64,000 bases of DNA. Origin: Sphaerochaeta pleomorpha str. Grapes. Its GTDB lineage: Bacteria > Spirochaetota > Spirochaetia > Sphaerochaetales > Sphaerochaetaceae. Both the position numbers and the translations under genes were made by a program. Location: NCBI RefSeq assembly GCF_000236685.1, contig NC_016633.1, forward strand, positions 3,415,815 through 3,479,814, given 5' to 3'. Within the stretch, counting starts at the first letter, position 1. Every line of letters starts with the position of its first letter. The notes below the pieces were generated by a model. It saw only the letters and a list, made by a program, of their open reading frames with translations, ran no database searches and was not told the DNA's origin. Positions 15,772 to 24,204 of this stretch are shown piece by piece.

Positions 15772-17094
15772 ATGTCAACAATAGTAATCAAGAACACCCG
15801 CGTTATGCAGACAATGCCTCCGTTTACCGTTACCACTGATGTGGATGTCGTCATCACCGATGACGTCATCCGCGCCGTGGGAAAGGGAGCAGGCTCGTCT
15901 GTGCAGGCGGACAAAGTAATCGACGGAAAAGGCAAGACGGTCATTCCTGGAAATGTCTGTGGTCACCACCACTATTATTCAGGGCTTTCCAGGGGCATGA
16001 TGATCTCAGCCGGTCCCCAGAACGATTTTATCCAAGTGTTGAAGGAATGGTGGTGGCGCCTTGACCGCGGACTCGATGAGGAAGCTTGTTATTACAGTTC
16101 ACTCATTTGCTCTCTCGACGCTATCAAGGCAGGTACAACTACCTGTATCGACCATCATGCGAGCCCAAACTATATTGCCGGTTCGCTCGATACCATTGCC
16201 AATGGAATGGAAAAAGTCGGTGTACGGGGAACTACCTGTTATGAAGTAACTGACCGGAACTTTGGTATGAAAGAAGTCGAAGACGGGGTTAGTGAAAATA
16301 TTTCCTTTGCCAAGTCCAGTAAGAAGCGCACCTTGGTTCGCGGAATGATCGGAGGCCATGCCCCCTTTACCATTCCCGATGAGGGTTTGCGCCTGATGGG
16401 TGAGGCGATGAGGGAAACGGGTGCCGGTTTGCACTTGCACGTGGCTGAGGATAAGTACGATGTCGTACATTCCCACCATCACTACAACAAGGACATCGTT
16501 GACCGGCTTGACTCGTTCGGTCTGCTTACCCCGAATTCATTGTTGGTTCACGGCCTTTGGCTGAATGGCAAGGAAATCGAGAAGATCAACGAACATGATT
16601 GTTTCTTTGCCCACAACGCCCGTAGCAACATGAACAACAATGTCGGTTACTGCCAGCACATCCAGGATGTAAAGAACTTGATCATCGGGACCGATGGTTG
16701 CGGTGGAAATATGTTCGAGGAACTCAAACTTGCCTTCTTCAAGCATAAGGACGAAACAGGATCCTGGTGGCCCGGTGATTATCTTACCGCCCTCTCCAGG
16801 GGAAACAAACTGGTCGAGAAGTATTTTGATGGGAATTTCGGAAGGGTTGAGGCAGGCTACAAAGCTGACTTGGCTATTCTCGACTACCAAAACCCGACTC
16901 CTCTGTTGGAAGGCAATGCCGCTGGGCATTTTGTTTGGGGCATGAGCAGCAATTGTGTCGAAAGTGTAATTGTAAACGGGAAACTGGTTATGGAAAATCA
17001 TTCCTTCCCAGGACTCGATGTAGCAGAAATCTATGCCCAGGCGGCGAAAGTTGCCGAACGCGTATGGAAAAAAGTTGACAAAATCGCTCCCTAA
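15772..17094 (+). CDS. ssnA: SsnA, amidohydrolase-family aminohydrolase
   Basis: 440 aa, metal-dependent amidohydrolase close to E. coli SsnA over its length. N-terminal metal motif H65-H66-H67 in C-G-H-H-H-Y-Y-S-G-L-S-R-G-M; further metal or catalytic residues in L-H-L-H-V-A-E-D (about 222), L-V-H-G-L-W-L and I-G-T-D-G-C-G-G. The stretch A-H-N-A-R-S-N-M-N-N is an SsnA hallmark. The family resembles guanine and cytosine deaminases; in urate clusters it is thought to act on a ring-opened or deaminated purine. AAGGAG lies before the ATG, 10 nt after ygfK, in the same operon. Confidence 0.93.
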   Translation: MSTIVIKNTRVMQTMPPFTVTTDVDVVITDDVIRAVGKGAGSSVQADKVIDGKGKTVIPGNVCGHHHYYSGLSRGMMISAGPQNDFIQVLKEWWWRLDRGLDEEACYYSSLICSLDAIKAGTTTCIDHHASPNYIAGSLDTIANGMEKVGVRGTTCYEVTDRNFGMKEVEDGVSENISFAKSSKKRTLVRGMIGGHAPFTIPDEGLRLMGEAMRETGAGLHLHVAEDKYDVVHSHHHYNKDIVDRLDSFGLLTPNSLLVHGLWLNGKEIEKINEHDCFFAHNARSNMNNNVGYCQHIQDVKNLIIGTDGCGGNMFEELKLAFFKHKDETGSWWPGDYLTALSRGNKLVEKYFDGNFGRVEAGYKADLAILDYQNPTPLLEGNAAGHFVWGMSSNCVESVIVNGKLVMENHSFPGLDVAEIYAQAAKVAERVWKKVDKIAP

Positions 17095-17143
17095 GTAGAG
17101 CGATAGGAAGATAAGACTAGACAATGTCGAAGGGGAATTTACT

Positions 17144-18358
17144 ATGAGTATTCAGGAACAGATTAGAGCCAAGGCTGCCGAATATCGCGACTATACGGCG
17201 CTGAATCTCTCCAAAATGGTGCAAACCAAGAGCTATAGCTCCCAGGAAGAGGATGTTTGCCGCCTCATCGTTACTCTTTGCGAGGAAGCAGGGTTCGATG
17301 AAGTATATATCGATGGACTCGGTTCGGTTATCGGCCGTGTCGGCAACGGGCCTAAGAAACTGGCCTTTGATGCCCATATCGATACCGTTGAAGTCGGAAA
17401 CCTCAAAAACTGGGATTTCGACCCGTTCTCCGGTGAGATCAAAGACGGAAAGGTCTGGGGTCGTGGTACTTCCGACCAGAAAGGTGGCGCAGCTTCCATG
17501 ATCACTGCTGGTCGTATCCTCAAGGAGCTTGGCTACGGTGGCGAGTATACTTGTTACTTTACCTTTACCGTAATGGAAGAGGACTGTGACGGCATGTGCT
17601 GGAAATACCTCATCGAAGAAGAGAATTTCCGCCCTGACTTGGTTGTTTCCACTGAACCTACCTCCTGCCGCCTCTACCGCGGACATCGGGGAAGAATGGA
17701 AATCAGGATCATTCTCAAGGGCATTTCCTGTCATGGAAGCGCTCCCGAGCGTGGTGTCAGTGCAGCCTACAAGGCCGCTAAGGCAGCCCTTGCCATTGAG
17801 CAGCTCAATAAAGACCTCCAGCCCGACGAAGAGAAGTTCCTTGGAAAGGGAACCATCACGGTCAGCCAGATGGACGTCAAGGGACCCAGCCAGTGTGCAG
17901 TTGCCGACTATGCAATGCTGTATTGTGACCGCCGCCTGACTTGGGGTGAAGACGCCGACCTTGCTATCAGCCAGGTTCGTGAATATGTCTCCAAGGCTAC
18001 CGGGGACGATCCCGATTCAATCGTTGTCGAGATGCCCAACTATGAGAAAATCGGCTGGACCAAGAAGCCTTACTCTCAGGAACTGTATTTCCCAACCTGG
18101 AAGATCGATGCAAATCACAAGCTGGTCGAAGCCGGTGTCGCAGGACATGAGGCCCTTTTCGGAAAGGCTCCTGTCGTAGACAAATGGACTTTCTCCACAA
18201 ACTTGGTTGCTACCACCGGTCGTCACAAGATTCCAGCTATCGGTTTCGGACCTGGCGATGAGTCACAGGCTCATGCCCCTAACGAGATCAACCGCATAGA
18301 GGACCTTGAGATTTGCAGTGCGTTCTACGCAATGCTTCCGTATTCCTTGGAAAAATAG
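17144..18358 (+). CDS. ygeY: YgeY, M20-family hydrolase linked to selenium/purine metabolism
   Basis: 404 aa M20 metallohydrolase. Metal-site motifs: D-A-H-I-D-T with H78, G-R-G-T-S-D-Q-K-G-G with D111, catalytic pair E145-E146 in V-M-E-E-D-C-D-G, S-T-E-P-T, and a late H-A-P-N-E. A dimerisation lid (about 195-305) contains G-I-S-C-H-G-S-A-P-E-R-G. It matches the YgeY family, which is needed for anaerobic urate use and probably cleaves an N-carbamoyl or ureido amide bond in an intermediate such as a diureidopropionate. Third gene of the operon, with AAGGGG ahead of its start. Confidence 0.93.
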   Translation: MSIQEQIRAKAAEYRDYTALNLSKMVQTKSYSSQEEDVCRLIVTLCEEAGFDEVYIDGLGSVIGRVGNGPKKLAFDAHIDTVEVGNLKNWDFDPFSGEIKDGKVWGRGTSDQKGGAASMITAGRILKELGYGGEYTCYFTFTVMEEDCDGMCWKYLIEEENFRPDLVVSTEPTSCRLYRGHRGRMEIRIILKGISCHGSAPERGVSAAYKAAKAALAIEQLNKDLQPDEEKFLGKGTITVSQMDVKGPSQCAVADYAMLYCDRRLTWGEDADLAISQVREYVSKATGDDPDSIVVEMPNYEKIGWTKKPYSQELYFPTWKIDANHKLVEAGVAGHEALFGKAPVVDKWTFSTNLVATTGRHKIPAIGFGPGDESQAHAPNEINRIEDLEICSAFYAMLPYSLEK

Positions 18359-18397
18359 TTCTTTTTCTTTCCCTGGAGAATTTGTATTGTGTATATA

Positions 18398-18427
18398 CAG
18401 CCACAAGGCCTTTCTGGCTTGTGGCTG
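18398..18427 (+). terminator. Hairpin between ygeY and the hydroxylase genes
   Basis: CAGCCACAAG (18398-18407) and CTTGTGGCTG (18418-18427) form a perfect 10-bp stem. The following TTTGGTT is only weakly T-rich, so it is a partial terminator or an RNA processing site. A second inverted repeat (ATCCATTA...TAATGGAT) follows. Both lie in the 145-nt gap before the molybdenum subunit gene, so the downstream genes may be expressed separately. Confidence 0.55.
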
Positions 18428-18503
18428 TTTGGTTCTCTGGTTATCCATTATGTATTTTTACATTTAATGGATTGTACTGTATTGATTGCAAGGAGCAGAG
18501 TAG

Positions 18504-20651
18504 ATGGCACAGAAGCCTATTGCCGACCCTGTACGAAGGGTAGATGCTATAGCCAAAGGGAGCGGGACGCAAAAATATCTTACCGACTTCCAATTTGAGG
18601 ATATGCTGTACAGTCGAATGGTCCGCTCGAGTATTCCCCGTGGGATTATTAAGAATATTGAGGTCCCCCAGCTACCCGAAGGGTACTATTTCATTACTTA
18701 TAAAGACATTCCGAGTGACGGACGAAATGAACTTGCAATGATTGCAAAGGACTGGAAGTGTTTCGCCGAGAACGAAGTAAGGTATGTCGGTGAGACCATA
18801 GGCCTTTTGGTCGGGGAAGACAGGAATATCCTTGCCGATCTCCATGACCAGGTCAAAGTTACCTATGAGGAATTGGAACCTGCCATTTCCATTGAAGATG
18901 GCCTTGCCCTAAAAGGTGGTGCTTTTGTCAACGATGACAACATCTTCTGTGAGTTGCATACCGAGACCGGGGAAAACCTCGATGAGGTCTTTTTCCAGGC
19001 AGACCGTGTGTTCGAGGAAACCTACCGTACTGGATTCCAGGAACACGTTCATCTTGAAACCAATGGTGCGCTGTGCTGCAAGGAAGACGACAAGTTTGTC
19101 ATTTATGCCTCTGCCCAGTGTCCTTTCTATATTCGGAAATCCATTGCAGGGCTTCTTAACCTGCAACCCCAGGACATTATCGTGCGTCAGACGACTACCG
19201 GTGGTGCGTTCGGGGGAAAAGAGCATTTTCCCGATGTGCTCAGCGGTCCCCTGCTGGTAGCAGTCAATAAGATTGGCAAGCCGATCCAGCTTTCCTTCGA
19301 CCGGAGCGAGGACATGGAATACTCGGTCAAACGTCATCCGAGCAGGACGAAGATCAAGACAGCCCTGGACAAGGATGGGAATATCCTTGGCATGGATATA
19401 GATGTTGTCTACAATGTCGGGGGATATCTCTCCTGTTCGTTTGTTGTCCTGCAGCGTGGGGTTTTCCATGCAACGGGTTGTTATGCAATCCCCTCAACCA
19501 GGATACATGGACGCGGTGTGGCTACCAACACCTTCCCAAGCGATGCCTTCCGTGGTTTCGGAGCCCCCCAGACTATTTTCGCCATTGAACGGCATATGGA
19601 TCATCTCGCTGTGTTCCTCAAGAAAGACCCTCTGGAACTGAGGAATCAATATCTTCTAAAGAAAGGTTCGCTTACCTCTACCAATGGCCATGTCGTCGAA
19701 GACGTCAAGCTTCCCGAGATGATCAAACAGATTACCGATGCTTCCGATTACTGGCGCAAATCCAAGGAATATGACCGAGGCTCAGGAAAGGGTATCGGAA
19801 TTTCTTTGTATAACCATGGCGGTGCTTTTACCGGAAACGGTGAACAGATGATTATTAAAGCCCATGCAAGGTTGCATAAGAGCGCCGATGGCATGGTCGA
19901 AATCCTTGTCGGAAGTACCGAGATGGGGCAAGGTTTCCAGACCGCGGCACGTAAAATCGCCGCCCAGGTTCTGGATATTGATATCGACATGGTTACGTAC
20001 GAGAATCCCGATACGTCACGTGTTCCCGATAGCGGTCCGACGGCAGCAAGCCGTTCTACCATGATTGTCGGAAAACTGGTTGAACGGGCGGCCTTGCAGA
20101 TGAAGGACCGTTATGCCTCGGAAGAAGATTTCTCTGTCGAAGTTGAGTATGAACATCCCGAAGGTTTCCCCTGGGACCAGAAAACCTTCCAGGGTGATGC
20201 CTACCTCGGCTATGGCTGGGGGGCGGCAATCGTCGAGGTTGAGCTCGATCCCCTTACTTCTGAAGTAGAGACAAAGGGAATCTGGGTCAGCCATGATGTA
20301 GGTCATCCAATTGATGAGCTCATCATCCGTGGACAGGTCCATGGAGGGGTGATGCAGAGCCTTGGCTATGCCTCAATGGAACTGCTGGAGAACAAGAAGG
20401 GTTATTTCAAGCAAAATTCCATGAGCGATTATATTATCCCGACTTCCATGGATTTCCCGAAAATGGAATCGTTTTTGGTTGATAACCCCTATCCCTATGG
20501 GCCTTTCGGGGCTAAGGGTATGGGTGAATTGGTGTTCAATGGAGCTGATGCCGCGTTCTGTGATGCGGTAAGCCGTGCCATTGATCGGAAAGTCTGCGAG
20601 ATTCCCATCCCGAGCGAAACTATTATGGAGCTACAGCTACATGGAAACTAA
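18504..20651 (+). CDS. Molybdenum hydroxylase large subunit (XdhA-like, xanthine dehydrogenase family)
   Basis: 715 aa. Molybdopterin-binding motifs in order: T-T-G-G-A-F-G-G-K-E-H (about 232), D-A-F-R-G-F-G-A-P-Q (about 350), G-S-T-E-M-G-Q-G (about 470), D-S-G-P-T-A-A-S-R-S-T, and the C-terminal F-G-A-K-G-M-G-E, whose Glu is the expected base. The chain begins directly with the aldehyde-oxidase/xanthine-dehydrogenase N domain, so Fe-S and FAD parts come from the next two genes. The substrate is probably a purine or another N-heterocycle; its genomic partners (ygfK, ssnA, ygeY) are those of the selenium-dependent molybdenum hydroxylases. No accessory selenium gene (yqeB, yqeC, selD) is in the window. 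Confidence 0.9.
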   Translation: MAQKPIADPVRRVDAIAKGSGTQKYLTDFQFEDMLYSRMVRSSIPRGIIKNIEVPQLPEGYYFITYKDIPSDGRNELAMIAKDWKCFAENEVRYVGETIGLLVGEDRNILADLHDQVKVTYEELEPAISIEDGLALKGGAFVNDDNIFCELHTETGENLDEVFFQADRVFEETYRTGFQEHVHLETNGALCCKEDDKFVIYASAQCPFYIRKSIAGLLNLQPQDIIVRQTTTGGAFGGKEHFPDVLSGPLLVAVNKIGKPIQLSFDRSEDMEYSVKRHPSRTKIKTALDKDGNILGMDIDVVYNVGGYLSCSFVVLQRGVFHATGCYAIPSTRIHGRGVATNTFPSDAFRGFGAPQTIFAIERHMDHLAVFLKKDPLELRNQYLLKKGSLTSTNGHVVEDVKLPEMIKQITDASDYWRKSKEYDRGSGKGIGISLYNHGGAFTGNGEQMIIKAHARLHKSADGMVEILVGSTEMGQGFQTAARKIAAQVLDIDIDMVTYENPDTSRVPDSGPTAASRSTMIVGKLVERAALQMKDRYASEEDFSVEVEYEHPEGFPWDQKTFQGDAYLGYGWGAAIVEVELDPLTSEVETKGIWVSHDVGHPIDELIIRGQVHGGVMQSLGYASMELLENKKGYFKQNSMSDYIIPTSMDFPKMESFLVDNPYPYGPFGAKGMGELVFNGADAAFCDAVSRAIDRKVCEIPIPSETIMELQLHGN

Positions 20652-21117
20652 CATAGAATTTACCTTGAATGGGGAACTTGTCTCCATTACTACCGATCCG
20701 CTTCGTCGTCTGCTTGACGTAATCCGGGAGGATTTCGGCCTTGTCGGAACCAAGGAAGGTTGCGGTGAGGGTGAGTGTGGGGCTTGTTCCGTCATTAAAG
20801 ACGGAAGGATCATCACTACCTGCATGGTTCCGATAGGGGCTGTCGGGGGAAGTTCCATCATGACAATCGACGGGCTGAAGGAAACCGCTCAGGGCAAGTG
20901 CATCATCGAAGCCTTTGCCGACGGAGGGGCTGTCCAGTGTGGGTTCTGCATCCCGGGTATGGTTATAGCCGCCGAGGATATGCTTACGCGCAACCCGCAT
21001 CCAAGCGAGCAAGAAATTCGTGCAGGTATCAGCGGGAATATCTGCCGCTGTACCGGCTATGATTTGATCGTGGAAAGTATCAAACTCGCCAGCGAGAGGG
21101 GGAATGGACTATGGTAA
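20641..21117 (+). CDS. [2Fe-2S] subunit of molybdenum hydroxylase (XdhC-like, CoxS family)
   Basis: 158 aa small electron-transfer subunit. The plant-ferredoxin cluster has C-G-E-G-E-C-G-A-C and a fourth Cys in I-T-T-C; the second cluster has Q-C-G-F-C and C-R-C in G-N-I-C-R-C-T-G-Y. All eight ligands are present. The start at 20641 overlaps the large subunit by 11 nt. Since the XdhD-like protein downstream has lost its own cluster ligands, this subunit might serve both hydroxylases. Confidence 0.93.
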   Translation: METNIEFTLNGELVSITTDPLRRLLDVIREDFGLVGTKEGCGEGECGACSVIKDGRIITTCMVPIGAVGGSSIMTIDGLKETAQGKCIIEAFADGGAVQCGFCIPGMVIAAEDMLTRNPHPSEQEIRAGISGNICRCTGYDLIVESIKLASERGNGLW

Positions 21118-21977
21118 CCTATATTCCGGAAACACTCGAAGAAGCTCTTGCTATCAGAAAAGAGAGTGGTGCTCGCCCCCTTGCAGGCGGTACCGATCTG
21201 ATGGTCCAGTATCGTCGGGGAGTAGGGGTAACGCCCAAGTTTCCCTGGCCGATCATGATAGTCAGCCAGCTTGCAGAGCTCAAAGGTATTTCTCAGGACC
21301 TCGATGGCAGCTGTGTAATCGGTGCCGGTGTTACCTCTACTGAGATTGCAGAATCGGAGATGGTACCCTTTCATGTACGTGAGGCAGCAAGCAGGATGGG
21401 CGCCATTTCGCTTCGCAACCTAGCCACGATAGGCGGAAACATCGGCAATGCTTCCCCTAAGGGCGACCTTCCTGCCGTTTTGATCCTTCTCGATGCTTCC
21501 CTTGTGCTGTCCAGTGTCAGCGGGGAGCGGATTGTCTTGCTTGACGATTTTATCGTGGGGGCAAAGAAGACACTCCTAAGAGAGGATGAGCTTATCACCA
21601 AAATTATCATTCCAAGGCCTGAAAAGCCATTTACCTATGTATGGTACCGTAAAATCGGAACCAGAAAGGCAAATGCAATAAGCAAACTATCCTTCTCAGC
21701 CGCCATGACTGTGGATGATGAGGGAATAGTCACTGATTTTCGAGCTTCCAGCGGTGCTGCAGGTCCGAAAATCGCAAGGAACAAAGAATTGGAATCCACT
21801 TTGATCGGGAAAAACATCGAGGATCTTCCCTCCATGATACCCGCCTTCCTTCTAGAATATGACAAGATCATATCGCCTCATGCCATGCCTGAGTACAGAA
21901 GGGAGTCGACAAAAAGAATGCTTGCTTATTTTTTGGAACAGGTCGCTAAAAGACCTGCATCGGAGATAATCAAATAG
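21111..21977 (+). CDS. FAD-binding subunit of molybdenum hydroxylase (XdhB-like, CoxM family)
   Basis: 288 aa. FAD motifs L-A-G-G-T-D-L-M (about 25-32) and R-N-L-A-T-I-G-G-N-I-G-N-A-S-P-K-G-D (about 102-119), followed by a CO-dehydrogenase flavoprotein C-terminal domain. It starts 7 nt before the end of the Fe-S subunit gene, completing a three-subunit enzyme encoded as Mo, Fe-S, FAD. It passes electrons from the Fe-S clusters to NAD or another carrier. Confidence 0.92.
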   Translation: MVTYIPETLEEALAIRKESGARPLAGGTDLMVQYRRGVGVTPKFPWPIMIVSQLAELKGISQDLDGSCVIGAGVTSTEIAESEMVPFHVREAASRMGAISLRNLATIGGNIGNASPKGDLPAVLILLDASLVLSSVSGERIVLLDDFIVGAKKTLLREDELITKIIIPRPEKPFTYVWYRKIGTRKANAISKLSFSAAMTVDDEGIVTDFRASSGAAGPKIARNKELESTLIGKNIEDLPSMIPAFLLEYDKIISPHAMPEYRRESTKRMLAYFLEQVAKRPASEIIK

Positions 21978-21985
21978 GAGTATCC

Positions 21986-23374
21986 ATGAAATCTTCCATT
22001 TTACTGAAGAACATTTTCTGCCTGCAACTGAGTTTTGACGGTCCTCAGTACAGGGGTGCCGATTTGCTGATAGTCGGGAATAAAGTTGCCAAGATGCAAC
22101 CTGAGGGTGGTTTGATCGCACCTGAGGGGGCCCGGGTCATCGATTGCTCGAGGCATGTGGTAATTCCCGGTCTGGTAAACACTCACCATCATTTCTACCA
22201 GACACTGACCAGAAACCATCCGGCTGTACAGAATGCAAAGCTCTTTGATTGGCTGAAGTTTCTCTATGATGTATGGAAATATGTCGATGATGAAGCTGTC
22301 TACTATTCCTCTATGCTCGCCATGGCCGAGCTGATGAAGACCGGTTGTACCTGTACCACTGACCACCATTACCTCTATCCGAGGAATTTCAAAGGCGATT
22401 TGATGGGGCTTCAGTTTGAGGCTGCCGACAAACTGGGAATGCGTTTTAGTCCCACAAGGGGCTCGATGAGCCTGAGCAAGAAAGACGGGGGACTTCCTCC
22501 TGACAGTGTCGTACAGACGACCGATGAAATTCTCGCCGATAGTGAACGTTGCATCCTGAAATATCATGATGATGCTCCTGATGCCATGCACAAGATTGCC
22601 TTGGCTCCCTGTAGCCCGTTCAGTGTTACCAAGGACTTGATGAGTGAGACAGCTATCCTGGCGAGGAAATACGGTGTAAGATTACATACGCACCTGTGTG
22701 AAACGGCTGATGAAGCTGATTTTTGCCAGAGTATGTACGGTATGCGCCCTGTAGCGTTGATGGAGGAATGTGGCTTGATCGGAAATGATGTGTTCTATGC
22801 ACATGGGATTCATTTCAATGACGAAGAACTCAAAGTTCTCCAAAATACCGGTACACATATTGCGCATTGTCCCTCTTCGAACATGAGACTGGGAAGCGGA
22901 ATCTGCCGCGTGCAGGATATGCTTAAAATGGGTATCAATGTAGGAGTGGCAGTTGACGGCAGTGCGAGCAATGACAGCTCGGATATGCTCAATGAGGTTC
23001 GCATGGCCATGTTGTTGCAGCGGGTCAAATATGGCTCCGATGCCCTTACTGCGTCAGAAGCTTTTACCATGGGAACCATAAACGGTGCGAAGATGTTGAA
23101 TTTCGGTAATGTCGGATGCCTGTTTGAGGGTTGGGCTGCCGATATGGCGATTTTTGATGTTTCTACCTTGCCTTATGCAGGCAGTCAGAGCGACCCAGTG
23201 GCAAGTCTGCTCTTCTGTGGAACAGACCATAACACAGATTATACGATTATTAATGGAAAAGTTGTAGTTGACCAAAGGCGGCTGGTTGGCTTCGACGAAC
23301 AGGCTCTTGCTGATAAGGCGAACGCTATCAGCAAAAAGCTTATGGATAAAGCTGCCAGAGGGGAGGCCGTATGA
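21986..23374 (+). CDS. 8-oxoguanine deaminase-like amidohydrolase (TrzN/AtzA-related)
   Basis: 462 aa amidohydrolase. Metal motif in L-V-N-T-H-H-H-F-Y-Q-T-L-T-R-N (H-x-H within 66-71), H-T-H-L-C-E-T (about 232), Y-A-H-G-I-H-F (about 270) and V-D-G-S-A-S-N-D (about 318). The combination H-H-H-F-Y-Q-T-L-T-R and V-D-G-S-A-S-N-D-S is the pattern of the 8-oxoguanine / isoxanthopterin / hydroxyatrazine group. 8-Oxoguanine deaminase makes urate, which fits the surrounding urate genes well. A clear AGGAG precedes the ATG. The precise substrate is inferred. Confidence 0.82.
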   Translation: MKSSILLKNIFCLQLSFDGPQYRGADLLIVGNKVAKMQPEGGLIAPEGARVIDCSRHVVIPGLVNTHHHFYQTLTRNHPAVQNAKLFDWLKFLYDVWKYVDDEAVYYSSMLAMAELMKTGCTCTTDHHYLYPRNFKGDLMGLQFEAADKLGMRFSPTRGSMSLSKKDGGLPPDSVVQTTDEILADSERCILKYHDDAPDAMHKIALAPCSPFSVTKDLMSETAILARKYGVRLHTHLCETADEADFCQSMYGMRPVALMEECGLIGNDVFYAHGIHFNDEELKVLQNTGTHIAHCPSSNMRLGSGICRVQDMLKMGINVGVAVDGSASNDSSDMLNEVRMAMLLQRVKYGSDALTASEAFTMGTINGAKMLNFGNVGCLFEGWAADMAIFDVSTLPYAGSQSDPVASLLFCGTDHNTDYTIINGKVVVDQRRLVGFDEQALADKANAISKKLMDKAARGEAV

Positions 23375-24204
23375 TACAGGAATTTCTCATTGCAACCAAT
23401 ACCGAGGATGCCCTCGAATTGAAACGTACACATGAGGGAAGCGTCTTTTATGCAGGTGGAACAGAAATCAACCGCTTAGGTTCGACAATCCAGGCCACGA
23501 CTGCAATCAGTCTTTCCAAATTGCGTCTGGATACGATAACAGAGGATGAATCGACGATTCGAATCGGCAGCATGGTCACGTTCCAGCAGTTACTCGAATC
23601 TCCCTTGGTTCCTCAGTGGCTCAAGGATGCGGCTTTGTTCTGCGGGTCGTTCCCGAAGAGAAACATGGCAACGATAGGTGGAAACCTTGCGCTCTGTCGC
23701 GATGATTCCTACCTTGGACCAGCGTTGCTGGCTTCCCGTTGTCGTCTTTGCACAGCAAGTCTTACCGAAAAAGGGGCATACTGCGAGGATAATATTCCTA
23801 TTCGTGAATATCATGCCTACCATGCCCAGTTCAAGGGAACCTTGTTGCTTGTCATTATTATTCCCAAGGCCTCGCGCTTCGTTGGTACCTTGCGGTTTGC
23901 CAATACGGTGGAAAGCCACGCAGCGGTAACCGTTGGTTTTGGGGCATCAGTGGATGGGGAAGGGGTTATTGACCATGTTCGTCTGTATGCTGCTGTAAAA
24001 GGTAGTCCTTTGCAGCGTTTGTCTGCGGTTGAAAATTCGATTGAAAACGGCGAATTGACAACCCAATCTGATGTTCAGCATGCCATTGCCCATGATATCG
24101 AGGCGAAGGATGATTTTAGTGGAAGTTCTGCCTATAAGCGGTACATTGCCAGTGATTCCCTTGCCCAATTGTTTGCCAAATTCCTGGCAGGAGGCGTGAA
24201 ATGA
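23371..24204 (+). CDS. ygfM: FAD-binding hydroxylase subunit, YgfM-like
   Basis: 277 aa. FAD motifs Y-A-G-G-T-E-I-N-R-L-G (about 27-37) and R-N-M-A-T-I-G-G-N-L (about 95-104). It overlaps the deaminase by 4 nt (ATGA) and the XdhD-like gene by 4 nt, so the three are translated together. E. coli places ygfM beside xdhD in the same way. It likely serves as the flavin subunit of the XdhD-like enzyme. Confidence 0.85.
   Translation: MIQEFLIATNTEDALELKRTHEGSVFYAGGTEINRLGSTIQATTAISLSKLRLDTITEDESTIRIGSMVTFQQLLESPLVPQWLKDAALFCGSFPKRNMATIGGNLALCRDDSYLGPALLASRCRLCTASLTEKGAYCEDNIPIREYHAYHAQFKGTLLLVIIIPKASRFVGTLRFANTVESHAAVTVGFGASVDGEGVIDHVRLYAAVKGSPLQRLSAVENSIENGELTTQSDVQHAIAHDIEAKDDFSGSSAYKRYIASDSLAQLFAKFLAGGVK

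Noticed and set aside
18389-18598. Small gene before the molybdenum subunit
   Set aside because: It would contain the hairpin at 18398-18427 and overlap the start of the hydroxylase gene; no support.
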